A stretch of 64,000 nucleotides of DNA from an uncultured Duncaniella sp. (GCA_910587515.1 CAJULW010000038.1:24761-88760), one strand, 5' to 3'; shown: positions 27,626-36,511, counted from the first letter of the stretch. Made by a program: numbers and translations. Notes: generated by a model from the letters alone, not told the origin.

Positions 27626-28171
27626 ATGAAAGTAACACTCTCACTAATATTCTCATTGGTGACGACATTTGTCTTACATGCTGATGACCTCGGTATGTTC
27701 GGCCTTAAAGGCCCCGTCGATTCCATCTGCATAATAATGGACGACGCCGGACTCGAATGGCAGATTGAATTCAAATTTGACCAAAACGGCATCCTGACAA
27801 GTATGGACGACGAAGAACTGGACAGCAAACGCGACTCCAAGGGGCGTATAGTCTCTATAATATTGGAAGATTCGGCCGAAGATGACGAAGATACGATCGC
27901 CACATTCGAAACCAAACTCATATACGACAACAAAGGCCGTGTGATCCGTACAGAAACAACCGATACGGAAGAGCAATGGATCCAAAATTATCACTACGGG
28001 AAAGACAGTTTACTCCAAAGGAGAGACTATGGTGTAAACGGGAACGATGAATATTCGACTTACAGATACGTTAAATTCGACGAATACGGAAACTGGATTG
28101 AACGAATTGAAAAACTTGGATCCATGGATCAGACCATAAATCATAAAAGACAGATTATATACAGAAAATAA
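27626..28171 (+). CDS. Exported protein of unknown function
   Basis: I do not recognise a named family. The 181-residue product has a signal peptide (MKVTLSLIFSLVTTFVLHADD). It then has repeated beta-hairpin elements of the form 'F-D-x-N-G-x-(I/L)' and 'Y-D-N-K-G-R-V', similar to the short repeats of RHS/YD or YwqK-like proteins: FKFDQNGILTSM, DSKGRIVSI, LIYDNKGRVIRTE, KFDEYGNWIERIE. It is probably a periplasmic or surface beta-solenoid-like protein. It stands alone between MATE (divergent) and nfnA, 33 bases upstream of the latter. Confidence 0.75.
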   Translation: MKVTLSLIFSLVTTFVLHADDLGMFGLKGPVDSICIIMDDAGLEWQIEFKFDQNGILTSMDDEELDSKRDSKGRIVSIILEDSAEDDEDTIATFETKLIYDNKGRVIRTETTDTEEQWIQNYHYGKDSLLQRRDYGVNGNDEYSTYRYVKFDEYGNWIERIEKLGSMDQTINHKRQIIYRK

Positions 28172-28204
28172 CAACCTAAAATCTAAATCAACTCAGAACC
28201 TATT

Positions 28205-28993
28205 ATGTCCATGTTTAAAATAGTAGAAAAAGAGCATTTTTCAGAGCATGTTGTCAAACTTGTTGTGGAAGCACCAATGATAGCACGTTCTCGCCGACCG
28301 GGACATTTCGTTATAGTCCGTACCGGAGATGGAGGAGAAAGAATCCCGCTTACAATAGCAGACGCTGATGTAAATCGCGGCACAATAACACTTGTCATCC
28401 AAGAAATCGGGACAAGTACAAAAAAAATATGCGGACTTGAGCCAGGTGATTGCCTGACAGACGTGGTCGGTCCATTGGGACAAGCGACACACATCGAGAA
28501 AGTCGGAACCGTGGTGTGTTGTGGCGGTGGTGTCGGTGTCGCCCCTCTTCTGCCTATAATAAAAGCGATGAAAGAGGCTGGTAATAAAGTAATTTCCATT
28601 CTTGCTGCACGCAGCGAGGATCTTATAATCCTGGAAAAGCAGGTGGCAGAATATAGCGATGAAGTTATAATAATGACCGATGACGGCTCCAAAGGGAAGA
28701 AAGGTCTTGTCACAGCCGGTGTGGAAGATGTCATCAACAGAGAAAAGGTCGATTTAGTTGTGGCGATCGGACCGGCTGTCATGATGAAATTCGTTGCATT
28801 GACAACAAAAAAATACGATGTGCCGACTATGGTTTCACTTAACACCATAATGGTTGACGGCACCGGAATGTGCGGTGCATGCCGTATTACCGTTGACGGT
28901 AAAACCAAATTCGTATGCATCGACGGCCCTGAATTTGATGCGCACAAAGTAGACTTTGACGAAATGATCATGCGACTCAAGGCCTACAATTAA
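28205..28993 (+). CDS. nfnA: NfnA-like FAD/NAD- and [2Fe-2S]-binding subunit
   Basis: The 262-residue flavoprotein is the small subunit of NADH-dependent reduced ferredoxin:NADP+ oxidoreductase. It belongs to the family often labelled sulfide or dihydroorotate dehydrogenase-like. Seen: RRPGHFVIVRTGDGGERIPLTI (FAD binding), GGGVGVAPLLPIIKAM (NAD binding, about 101-117), and the cluster segment DGTGMCGACRITV...KFVC. The last gives three Cys; an Asp just before them may supply the fourth ligand, as I recall for Thermotoga NfnA. The large subunit gene follows after 51 bases. Pairing of the two supports this over a PyrK role, since no pyrD is adjacent. Confidence 0.9.
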   Translation: MSMFKIVEKEHFSEHVVKLVVEAPMIARSRRPGHFVIVRTGDGGERIPLTIADADVNRGTITLVIQEIGTSTKKICGLEPGDCLTDVVGPLGQATHIEKVGTVVCCGGGVGVAPLLPIIKAMKEAGNKVISILAARSEDLIILEKQVAEYSDEVIIMTDDGSKGKKGLVTAGVEDVINREKVDLVVAIGPAVMMKFVALTTKKYDVPTMVSLNTIMVDGTGMCGACRITVDGKTKFVCIDGPEFDAHKVDFDEMIMRLKAYN

Positions 28994-29044
28994 AAACACA
29001 TTATATCTCTTATTTTTCGATCAACCTTAAAAGTCGATTTTGTG

Positions 29045-30514
29045 ATGAATCAAAATATCAGCCGCGACGCAGAATGGCGTGAAAATCTCCGCAATTCAAT
29101 CAGTGCAAAGCAACGGACATCCATACCAAGAGCTATTATGCCACAACTTGACCCTGCATACCGCGTCACATGCAACCATGAAGTCAATCAAGGCCTATCA
29201 GCCGGACAAGCGGTAATTGAAGCGTCAAGATGTCTTGACTGCCCAGATCCGCAATGTACACATGGGTGCCCGGTATCAATTGACATCCCCTCGTTTATCA
29301 AAAATATCGAACGCGGTGATTTCCTTTCAGCCGCAGCCGTTCTGAAACAAACCAGTGCATTACCCGCAGTGTGTGGGCGAGTTTGTCCGCAGGAAAAGCA
29401 GTGTGAATCAAGGTGTATTTACAACAAGATGAAAAAAACACCTGTCGCAATCGGATATCTCGAACGCTTTGCCGCAGATTTCGAACGAGAAAACACTAAA
29501 GTCAACCATCTCATCCCGAACAAAACCGCTACCAAAGCAAATGGCTATAAGATAGCCGTGGTCGGTTCAGGACCTGCCGGACTGTCTTTTGCTGGAGACA
29601 TGATCAAGAAAGGATACGATGTCACTGTCTATGAAGCCCTACACGAGATAGGTGGTGTGCTCAAATATGGTATACCAGAATTTAGATTGCCTAACTCAGT
29701 CGTTGAAGCCGAGATCGACGGTTTACGCAAAGAAGGTGTCAAATTTATCAAGGATTGCGTTGTCGGAAAAACAATATCATACGACCAATTGCACGAAATG
29801 GGATTTGATGGCATCTTTGTCGCATCCGGAGCAGGTCTGCCCCGTTTCATGGGAATCCCTGGAGAAAACTACATAGGGATAATGTCCTCCAACGAATATC
29901 TCACCCGTATCAATCTTATGGGGGCCGGACAGCCTGGAGAAGACACTCCGGTGTTAAAAGGGAAACGTGTTGCTGTAATCGGTGGTGGAAACACAGCTAT
30001 GGACTCTGTGCGCACAGCTTTACGTCAAGGATCAGAAAAGGCGATGATTGTATACCGTCGCAGTCTTGAAGAAATGCCGGCTCGCGTTGAAGAAGTCCAC
30101 CACGCCATCGAAGAAGGTGTCGAATTCATGACACTTAGCAATCCCATCGAATATCTTGCAGATGAAAAGGGCCGTGTGCGCGCGATGAAAGTGCAACGGA
30201 TGGAACTTGGAGAACCGGACGAATCCGGACGTAGATCACCAGTTCCGATAGATGGCGCGATAGACGAAATTCCGGTCGATCTGGTTATCGTAAGTGTCGG
30301 GGTATCTCCAAATCCTCTTATCCCGAATGCGATTCCCGAACTTGAAGTGTCTCGTCGCGGAACAATCATAGTAAACGAAGAAACAATGAGATCTTCTTTA
30401 AAAGATATATATGCCGGAGGCGATATAGTACGTGGCGGAGCCACGGTAATCCTCGCCATGGGTGACGGTCGTCGCGCGGCCGCTGCCATGGATAAAGCCA
30501 TTATTGGCGGCTGA
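29045..30514 (+). CDS. nfnB: NfnB-like / GltD-like NADPH-binding iron-sulfur flavoprotein
   Basis: The 489-residue protein is usually annotated as NADPH-dependent glutamate synthase, homotetrameric. Next to nfnA it is better read as the large subunit of the electron-bifurcating Nfn complex. Cysteine groups CLDCPDPQCTHGCP (about 60-73) and CGRVCPQEKQCESRC (about 109-123) bind two [4Fe-4S] clusters. VVGSGPAGLSFAGDM is the FAD fold and VIGGGNTAMDSVRTAL the NADPH fold. The start is ATG 29045; a GTG codon sits directly before it. No large-subunit GltB gene is present. Confidence 0.9.
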   Translation: MNQNISRDAEWRENLRNSISAKQRTSIPRAIMPQLDPAYRVTCNHEVNQGLSAGQAVIEASRCLDCPDPQCTHGCPVSIDIPSFIKNIERGDFLSAAAVLKQTSALPAVCGRVCPQEKQCESRCIYNKMKKTPVAIGYLERFAADFERENTKVNHLIPNKTATKANGYKIAVVGSGPAGLSFAGDMIKKGYDVTVYEALHEIGGVLKYGIPEFRLPNSVVEAEIDGLRKEGVKFIKDCVVGKTISYDQLHEMGFDGIFVASGAGLPRFMGIPGENYIGIMSSNEYLTRINLMGAGQPGEDTPVLKGKRVAVIGGGNTAMDSVRTALRQGSEKAMIVYRRSLEEMPARVEEVHHAIEEGVEFMTLSNPIEYLADEKGRVRAMKVQRMELGEPDESGRRSPVPIDGAIDEIPVDLVIVSVGVSPNPLIPNAIPELEVSRRGTIIVNEETMRSSLKDIYAGGDIVRGGATVILAMGDGRRAAAAMDKAIIGG

Positions 30515-30527
30515 GATTTGCGGTAAG

Positions 30528-30559
30528 TTTGCGTGAACGCGAAAAATTCACTAAATTTG
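30528..30559 (+). promoter_or_regulatory. Promoter of the TPR exported protein gene
   Basis: TTTG at 30528-30531 and TAAATTTG at 30552-30559 are spaced by 20 nt. The leader to the ATG at 30588 is about 22 nt. Confidence 0.8.
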
Positions 30560-30587
30560 AGCAGACAATCTAAATCTCAGACAATTC

Positions 30588-32024
30588 ATGAATTTTTCCA
30601 TACGTGAAATCTATATTACAATAGCGATATGCTGTGCGACACTCTCCACTTCGGCCATGACTCCGGCCGAAGTGGAGAGTGCTGTCAATGCAGCAAAAGA
30701 AGCGCCAAAAAATCAAATATTAAACCGAGAGGCTGCGAACGCGCTTAAGGAATCCGGCCGCTTTGCCGAGGCTATCTCGTTCTATCTTAAGGGGGGGAAC
30801 TCCGGAAATCTTGGAATAGCGGAAAGTTATTTCTATTTATATAATTATGACAAAGCTGAAGAATATCTTGACAAGTATCTTGAAAAACGCAGCAAGGCCG
30901 ATGAAGCTAAGGACAATGAATTTTCATACGGAGACGAAAACAGCACCACTGATTGGACAGAACATCTGCGTTCACGCATAGAACTCGGTCGTTCCATGCT
31001 TGACCGAGTTGAAAAAATACAAATCATCGATAGCATAAACGTAGCCTCCGACGTATTTTTCAAGTACATGAAGCTTGCTGGAAGCGCGGGACATTTGGTA
31101 GATCAAGATGAAATAGAAAGACTCGTTTCGAAAGAGTATTTAGATTCTTTCGGGATAGCAAGTATCCTTGCTCCCGCCTATATTAGCGAATCAGGTGATG
31201 ATATGATATGGTATGGTTCATCGCATGACGGTGATGCGCAAATGTTCGAATCCATACGACTTGCCGATGGAAGTTGGGATGAACCGACAAAACTGTTTGA
31301 CTATGCTTCCATGTTCGGAGACAAGAACGGATCATGGGTTTCATATCCGTTTCTTATGTCGGATGGAGTAACATTATATTTTGCCGCTGACGGAGATAAA
31401 TCATTGGGAGAACTCGACATTTTCATATCTAGACGTGATGAAGACGGATTCCTTCAGCCTTCCAATATCGGTATGCCATACAATTCGCCATATAATGACT
31501 ATCTTTATGCCATAGATGAGGTAACCGGTGCAGGCTGGTGGGTATCTGACAGAAATATGATAAAGGATTCTGTCACGGTTTATACATTTATTCCACAGGA
31601 GCTCCGCATAAATTATCCTGTAGACACTCCGGGCCTGGTCAATTACGCCAAAATAAGTTCCATAAAAATCACTCAGGATGCAAATACTGATTATGAAGCA
31701 TTTCGCAAACGTATAGCAAACATATCAGACGAGAAAAATACCAAAAGCGAAAACCAGTTCGAACTTGCACTTCCTGGAGGAAAAATCCTACATCGGTTCA
31801 CTGAGTTCAACAATCCGGAAGCAGCAGAGACAATGAAACAGTATCTTGCTGAACAGAAATCTTTTGCTGAACTTAAAAACCGTCTTTCAACCCTACGTGG
31901 TGACTACGGAAGCGGAAACAAGTCTGTAGGGTCTGAAATATTGGATATTGAGAAATTGATTGAAAACAAACGGATAGAGATCAAACGTCTGCGCAATAGC
32001 ATTGTCAATCTCGAATCACAATAA
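30588..32024 (+). CDS. Exported TPR / beta-propeller-like protein
   Basis: The 478-residue product has a signal peptide (ITIAICCATLSTSAM, cleavage near residue 24) and a helical TPR segment (about 27-100, e.g. GRFAEAISFYLKGGNSGNLGIAESYFYLYNYDKAEEYLDKYL). A central region has WD40/PD40-like strands (ISESGDDMIWYGSSHDGDAQMFES, SDGVTLYFAADGDKSLGELDIFISRRDEDG). The C-terminal coiled coil is about 430-478. The pattern resembles the TPR-PD40 half of OmpA-linked envelope proteins, but no OmpA domain follows. A perfect 17-bp inverted repeat lies in its first 100 coding bases. Its role is unknown. Confidence 0.8.
   Translation: MNFSIREIYITIAICCATLSTSAMTPAEVESAVNAAKEAPKNQILNREAANALKESGRFAEAISFYLKGGNSGNLGIAESYFYLYNYDKAEEYLDKYLEKRSKADEAKDNEFSYGDENSTTDWTEHLRSRIELGRSMLDRVEKIQIIDSINVASDVFFKYMKLAGSAGHLVDQDEIERLVSKEYLDSFGIASILAPAYISESGDDMIWYGSSHDGDAQMFESIRLADGSWDEPTKLFDYASMFGDKNGSWVSYPFLMSDGVTLYFAADGDKSLGELDIFISRRDEDGFLQPSNIGMPYNSPYNDYLYAIDEVTGAGWWVSDRNMIKDSVTVYTFIPQELRINYPVDTPGLVNYAKISSIKITQDANTDYEAFRKRIANISDEKNTKSENQFELALPGGKILHRFTEFNNPEAAETMKQYLAEQKSFAELKNRLSTLRGDYGSGNKSVGSEILDIEKLIENKRIEIKRLRNSIVNLESQ
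30640..30681 (+). repeat. 17-bp perfect inverted repeat inside the coding start
   Basis: CACTCTCCACTTCGGCC (30640-30656) is the exact complement of 30665-30681, with an 8-base loop. In mRNA it would form a very stable hairpin about 52 bases downstream of the start codon, covering the end of the signal peptide. Confidence 0.7.
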
Positions 32025-32073
32025 CAAACGGACCTATCCCCATCATTTTTGAAAACCGTTAAATAAAATTTAT

Positions 32074-33042
32074 ATGGAAATAACTCTCGTTTTAATTCTG
32101 ATTGCATTAGTAATAGCAATCTCTATCTTTTTTTATTACGTGCCGTTTTTCCTCTGGATTTCAGCACGGGTAAGTGGTGTGAGAATCTCGCTTATGCAAC
32201 TTTTTTTGATGCGTATCCGAAAGGTTCCCGCTTCTATTATCGTACGTGCTCTTATCGAGGCACATAAGGCCGGATTAAATGACGTGACACGTGACGACCT
32301 TGAAGCTCATTATCTCGCTGGTGGAAATGTCGAGAAAGTGGTTCATGCACTTGTTTCCGCATCGAAAGCCAACATAGATCTCGGATTCAAAATGGCGACA
32401 GCCATCGATCTTGCCGGTCGTGACGTATTTCAAGCAGTACAAATGTCTGTAAATCCAAAAGTCATTGAGACTCCCCATGTGACAGCTGTAGCTAAAGACG
32501 GTATCCAATTGATCGCAATAGCAAGAGTGACCGTACGCGCGAATATACGTCAACTTGTCGGTGGAGCCGGAGAAGACACTGTTCTTGCCAGAGTCGGTGA
32601 AGGAATTGTCTCGTCTATAGGTTCATCTGAAAGTCATAAACAAGTGCTTGAAAATCCTGATAATATCTCCAAGTTGGTGTTACGTAAAGGACTAGATTCC
32701 GGCACAGCTTTCGAAATTCTATCAATCGATATCGCTGACATCGACATAGGTAAGAACATCGGAGCCGCACTCCAGATCGACCAAGCACAAGCCGACAAAA
32801 GCATAGCCCAGGCAAAAGCGGAGGAAAGAAGAGCGATGGCTATCGCGCTTGAACAAGAAATGCGCGCGAAAGCACAGGAAGCAAGGGCAAAAGTCATAGA
32901 AGCGGAGGCTGAACTGCCAAAAGCGATGGCTCAGGCATTCCTCACAGGGAATCTTGGAGTAATGGACTATTACCGTATGAAAAATATAGAATCCGATACA
33001 ACAATGCGTCAAAATATCGCAAATCCTCCCGCCACGAAATAA
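32074..33042 (+). CDS. floA: Flotillin-like protein FloA
   Basis: This 322-residue membrane scaffold protein has an N-terminal hydrophobic hairpin or anchor (about 4-32). An SPFH domain follows (ASARV...VPASIIVRALIEAHKAGL; GGNVEKVVHALVSASKANIDLGFKMATAIDLAGRDVFQAVQMSVNPKVIETP is characteristic). An alanine- and glutamate-rich coiled coil lies near 235-300 (QAQADKSIAQAKAEERRAMAIALEQEMRAKAQEARAKV, in two parts). FloA organises membrane microdomains. No NfeD partner is adjacent. The PHP gene follows after 11 bases. Confidence 0.95.
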   Translation: MEITLVLILIALVIAISIFFYYVPFFLWISARVSGVRISLMQLFLMRIRKVPASIIVRALIEAHKAGLNDVTRDDLEAHYLAGGNVEKVVHALVSASKANIDLGFKMATAIDLAGRDVFQAVQMSVNPKVIETPHVTAVAKDGIQLIAIARVTVRANIRQLVGGAGEDTVLARVGEGIVSSIGSSESHKQVLENPDNISKLVLRKGLDSGTAFEILSIDIADIDIGKNIGAALQIDQAQADKSIAQAKAEERRAMAIALEQEMRAKAQEARAKVIEAEAELPKAMAQAFLTGNLGVMDYYRMKNIESDTTMRQNIANPPATK

Positions 33043-33053
33043 ACAGAGAGAAG

Positions 33054-33905
33054 GTGACTATAAAGGAAATAATACAATCCACAAGGGCTTATAACCTACA
33101 CTCGCACACACAATTTTGTGACGGGCGGGCAGATATGGACTGCTTTGTAAAAGCAGCTGTAGATGCAGGTATGGTCCATTATGGGTTTACCCCCCACTCT
33201 CCTATCCCAATTGCGTCTCCCTGCAACATGAAGATGTCTCAGGTGGATGAATATCTCGCGGAATTTAATAAGTTGAAAGACCTATACAACGGGCGGATCA
33301 ACTTATATCTGTCGATGGAAATAGACTATCTGGGAGACTCATGGGGTGCGTCACATCCTTATTTTAAATCACTGCCCCTTGACTATCGTTTAAGTTCGAT
33401 TCATTTCATTCCAACCCCGGACGGAAGTGAAATGATAGACGTAGACGGACGGCCTGACAGCTTTTTGAAAAAGATGCAGACTTATTTCAACAATGATATC
33501 AGGTATGTTGTAGATTCATTTTATACCAGAACATTAAATATGATAGAAGCGGGAGGCTTTGATATTATCGGACACTTCGACAAAATCGGATTCAATGCAT
33601 CATATTATAAGCCTGGAATTGAACAGGAGCTTTGGTATAAGAAACATATTGAAAATGTCATTGACGCAATCCGCCATACGGATATCATCGTAGAGGTAAA
33701 TACCAAGGCTTGGAACGCCCCTGTAGGCGTATCGGCAACGGACGCACAAACATATAGTCCGAGGCTGTTTCCCTCAAAGAGCACTATAGACCGTATGATA
33801 AAAGCCGGAATTCCTTTGGTAGTCAACAGCGACACTCATTTTCCCGATCGTATTAATTCAGGTCGTAAAGCTGCTTTCAATATGATTGACGCTTCTATTA
33901 TATAA
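33054..33905 (+). CDS. PHP-domain phosphatase, histidinol-phosphatase-like
   Basis: The 283-residue TIM-barrel PHP phosphoesterase has metal ligands in YNLHSHTQFCDGR (His about 17 and 19, Asp about 24), HYGFTPHSP (about 42-50), SMEIDYL, IIGHFDKIGF, and VVNSDTHFPD near the end. These fit HisK/HisJ-type histidinol-phosphatases. There is no other his gene here, so another phosphorylated substrate is possible. Translation starts at GTG 33054, directly after an AGAGAGAAG stretch. It ends before a strong bidirectional hairpin. Confidence 0.85.
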   Translation: MTIKEIIQSTRAYNLHSHTQFCDGRADMDCFVKAAVDAGMVHYGFTPHSPIPIASPCNMKMSQVDEYLAEFNKLKDLYNGRINLYLSMEIDYLGDSWGASHPYFKSLPLDYRLSSIHFIPTPDGSEMIDVDGRPDSFLKKMQTYFNNDIRYVVDSFYTRTLNMIEAGGFDIIGHFDKIGFNASYYKPGIEQELWYKKHIENVIDAIRHTDIIVEVNTKAWNAPVGVSATDAQTYSPRLFPSKSTIDRMIKAGIPLVVNSDTHFPDRINSGRKAAFNMIDASII

Positions 33906-33920
33906 TAGATTATATAATAA

Positions 33921-33965
33921 ACATATTTAGGAGGCTTATAGTATCTATAAGCCTCCTAAATATGT
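33921..33965. terminator. Perfect 20-bp bidirectional terminator hairpin
   Basis: The arms 33921-33940 and 33946-33965 are exact complements around the 5-base loop GTATC. The outer pairs are A/T-rich, so a short U-rich tail forms in either direction. It separates two convergent genes. Confidence 0.85.
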
Positions 33966-33976
33966 AATAAAACAAA

Positions 33977-35698
33977 TTATTCAAAGAGAATTTTAAAATC
34001 CCTATCAATTGCAGATGCGACCAAATCGTCTGGAGTAAATTTCCAATTATAGTTTATATAAGGGGTTATCGTAGCCCGATTTTCAATCTTTTTAATAATA
34101 TAATAGCGCAAATCTTTATCAGTCGCAGACAGAATTCTTGATTTCAACAGGCTATATGGAATTCCGGCTCCATCTGTCAGCAAATCTCCTCCCCCGTTGC
34201 CACGATAAGAATTAAGCGCGACTTTATATCGTTTGGTATAATCGAAAGCCGAACCGTCAGCCATAGAAATTATATTTATTTTTTCGCCCCGTTGTTTTGT
34301 CACATCAACAGTATAGATTATCCCCTCGGCCGAATCAAAATTGTATGATGGATGCTTTAGTTTTGCATATCCATCTTTTGCTTTAAGTTTATCATTGCCG
34401 GAAAAAAGCAGAAGATGGCTTTTCTGTGTTTTCATCACATCCGTCCAAAGAGAATAACTCATTTCAAGATAATTTTTAATCTCCAGTCCAGAAAGGGCCA
34501 CCGTGTAAAGCACATTCTCATATTTATATAGTGTAAACATATCACTTATATGAAGATCTCCTTTCTTGATGAGAGCATCAAATGCCAACGGTGCAGCCAG
34601 AGATATATCCGCTCCCGAAATTTCAAGTTGAAGTTCATGGAGAAGCTGCATGAAAGCAGACGGACCGAAATATGCCTGACGCACTGAGAAATCGCCTTCA
34701 GCATAACCAATTCTACGCATAACAAAGTTTTCTGTTACTCTACGCTCAGGCTCGAAGTACTCCATAAAATCAGGATCGGGTGTCAGATCTCCTATAGGAA
34801 CTATCTCACCGGATATATTCTTCTTTATCACAACACCGTTTCTTTTTATTATTTTTATCTCAGCCTCAGCTATATTTTCAGCATTATTGGCCGGATTCAG
34901 TATCAAAACATCCGAAGAAGAATGGACCTCATTCTCAGAATTATATACTTTGTGATCATGCCCCATGAATATAACATCAAAATCAGGAATTTCCTCAGCG
35001 ACAAGTTTTGATGCGTTTTCTATCCATTCACCTGTTTTTTTTGAAGAGTCTTTTCCGGAATGGAAAAGTCCTATCATTACATCTGGTTTTTCAATCTCCA
35101 ATATTCGCGAGACCCACTTTTTGGCCGAACTAAGCATATCGTCAAAAAAGAGACCTTTCCACAGATTTTCCGGAAGCCATGCCGGAATGGCAGGTGTGAT
35201 CAGGCCAAGCACAGCGAATTTTACTCCATGGCGCTCAATAATTGTATATGGCTGAAAATAAGGCTTTCCGGTAACAAGATCTATTACATTGGCTCCCAAA
35301 AGCGGAATTTTCCCTAAATCAGCTCTGTATCGGTCATAGACAGCATGACCCGTCTCTATATCATGGTTGCCTATGGTCTCAGCATCATAACCGATATAAT
35401 CAAGCATCCTTGCCGCCAAATGAGTAGAGGCCATATCGATAAAATTATAATAATATGCCGTAGGCTGTCCTTGAAGTATGTCTCCGTTGTCAAGAAGAAT
35501 GACACTTTCATCACCAATGGATTCACGCAACTGTTTGACCCTGGTGGCCACACGTGACAGCGATCCTTTTCCTTGCGACAATCCGATGAAATCGTAGGGA
35601 AAGAAATTGCCATGCACGTCTGATGTCGCGGCTATTTTAAAAGTCACCTCCCCGACAGCCGATGGTGCGTCTGCGAGGAGGGTTTTATCAAAAGGCAT
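33977..35698 (-). CDS. Metallophosphatase/5'-nucleotidase (UshA-like)
   Basis: The 573-residue protein has an N-terminal calcineurin-like phosphoesterase domain: IAATSDVHGNFFP (about 24-36), LLDNGDILQGQP, IGNHDIE, GLFHSG and MGHDHK give the two-metal site. A C-terminal 5'-nucleotidase domain (about 340-540, with GNGGGDLLTDGAG) binds the nucleotide base. It belongs to the 2',3'-cyclic nucleotide 2'-phosphodiesterase / 5'-nucleotidase family. Unlike most members it shows no signal peptide from either the ATG at 35698 or the TTG at 35725, so it may be cytoplasmic. Confidence 0.9.
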   Translation of the reverse strand: MPFDKTLLADAPSAVGEVTFKIAATSDVHGNFFPYDFIGLSQGKGSLSRVATRVKQLRESIGDESVILLDNGDILQGQPTAYYYNFIDMASTHLAARMLDYIGYDAETIGNHDIETGHAVYDRYRADLGKIPLLGANVIDLVTGKPYFQPYTIIERHGVKFAVLGLITPAIPAWLPENLWKGLFFDDMLSSAKKWVSRILEIEKPDVMIGLFHSGKDSSKKTGEWIENASKLVAEEIPDFDVIFMGHDHKVYNSENEVHSSSDVLILNPANNAENIAEAEIKIIKRNGVVIKKNISGEIVPIGDLTPDPDFMEYFEPERRVTENFVMRRIGYAEGDFSVRQAYFGPSAFMQLLHELQLEISGADISLAAPLAFDALIKKGDLHISDMFTLYKYENVLYTVALSGLEIKNYLEMSYSLWTDVMKTQKSHLLLFSGNDKLKAKDGYAKLKHPSYNFDSAEGIIYTVDVTKQRGEKINIISMADGSAFDYTKRYKVALNSYRGNGGGDLLTDGAGIPYSLLKSRILSATDKDLRYYIIKKIENRATITPYINYNWKFTPDDLVASAIDRDFKILFE

Positions 35699-35737
35699 CG
35701 TTATAACAGATTGTTCGAAATACAAAAAATAAAACCG

Positions 35738-36511
35738 TCAAGGATTGGGGCCGGTATACAACGCGCGAACCTTTCCAACCGGAAGCGAGCCTTCCACTTT
35801 TAAAGGAATACGCTGACCATCAGTCGAAATCCAACCGGATATCGGTGATGAACTTTCAACACCTTTTCTGGTAAACGTGAAATTTATATAATATGTGGAA
35901 AATTTGCGACCGTTAAAAGATATATTTTGAGTGCCAAGATAGGTAATCTTCAATTTTTCTTTTTTCGATCCTGAAAAGATATTGACTGTTACGCCTTGCC
36001 CTTTTTTCATGTTTGGAAAATCAAGAGTCCTAAGGTAGAAGAACGAGCTCAACATATCCACCGTCATGCCTTGCGCTTCAAGATGAATAGTGGAACTGGT
36101 CATCGGAGCCTCATCTGAACTCTTTTTATAACGTACCGCTTCGGCACTGAATGTATTTCCAGTACGTGAAAAAGACAAGACATCTTTTTTATATTTCCCG
36201 TTTTCATGAGCTATATATGTATAATTTACAGGATAGTAACCGTCTTTAGTCATTGTCGTGTACAATGTGTCTCGCAGCATATATATGCTGTTAGCCCATG
36301 GTGCGTTTTCAGCAAACACCGAAGCCCGATAATAATTACCGTCATTGCGTAGCGACATTGTGGCATATCCGGCCACCTTATTTATGAAACCCCATTTATA
36401 CATGACATCATAGGTCAACGTCTCATCTACGAGCGAAACCGGGTTAGCCGCATGAGCGAGAGACGCTGTGACCATGAAGCCAAACACAATAGACAGTATT
36501 TTTGATCTCAT
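35738..36511 (-). CDS. DUF3108 periplasmic protein
   Basis: The 257-residue exported protein has a signal peptide (ILSIVFGFMVTASLAHAA). A beta-rich DUF3108 domain follows: LTYDVMYKWGFINKVAGYATMSL, YRASVFAENAPWANSIYMLRDTL, and the C-terminal ISGWISTDGQRIPLKVEGSLPVGKVRA. Members are thought to handle lipids or outer-membrane components; the function is not settled. It lies 35 bases after tdk and 39 bases before the nucleotidase in the same direction. Confidence 0.88.
   Translation of the reverse strand: MRSKILSIVFGFMVTASLAHAANPVSLVDETLTYDVMYKWGFINKVAGYATMSLRNDGNYYRASVFAENAPWANSIYMLRDTLYTTMTKDGYYPVNYTYIAHENGKYKKDVLSFSRTGNTFSAEAVRYKKSSDEAPMTSSTIHLEAQGMTVDMLSSFFYLRTLDFPNMKKGQGVTVNIFSGSKKEKLKITYLGTQNISFNGRKFSTYYINFTFTRKGVESSSPISGWISTDGQRIPLKVEGSLPVGKVRALYTGPNP

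Noticed and set aside
28183..28980. A 265-residue leftward frame covering almost all of nfnA
   Set aside because: It is a full-length shadow of a well-recognised gene; the product is rich in Ser, Thr and Pro without domain pattern.
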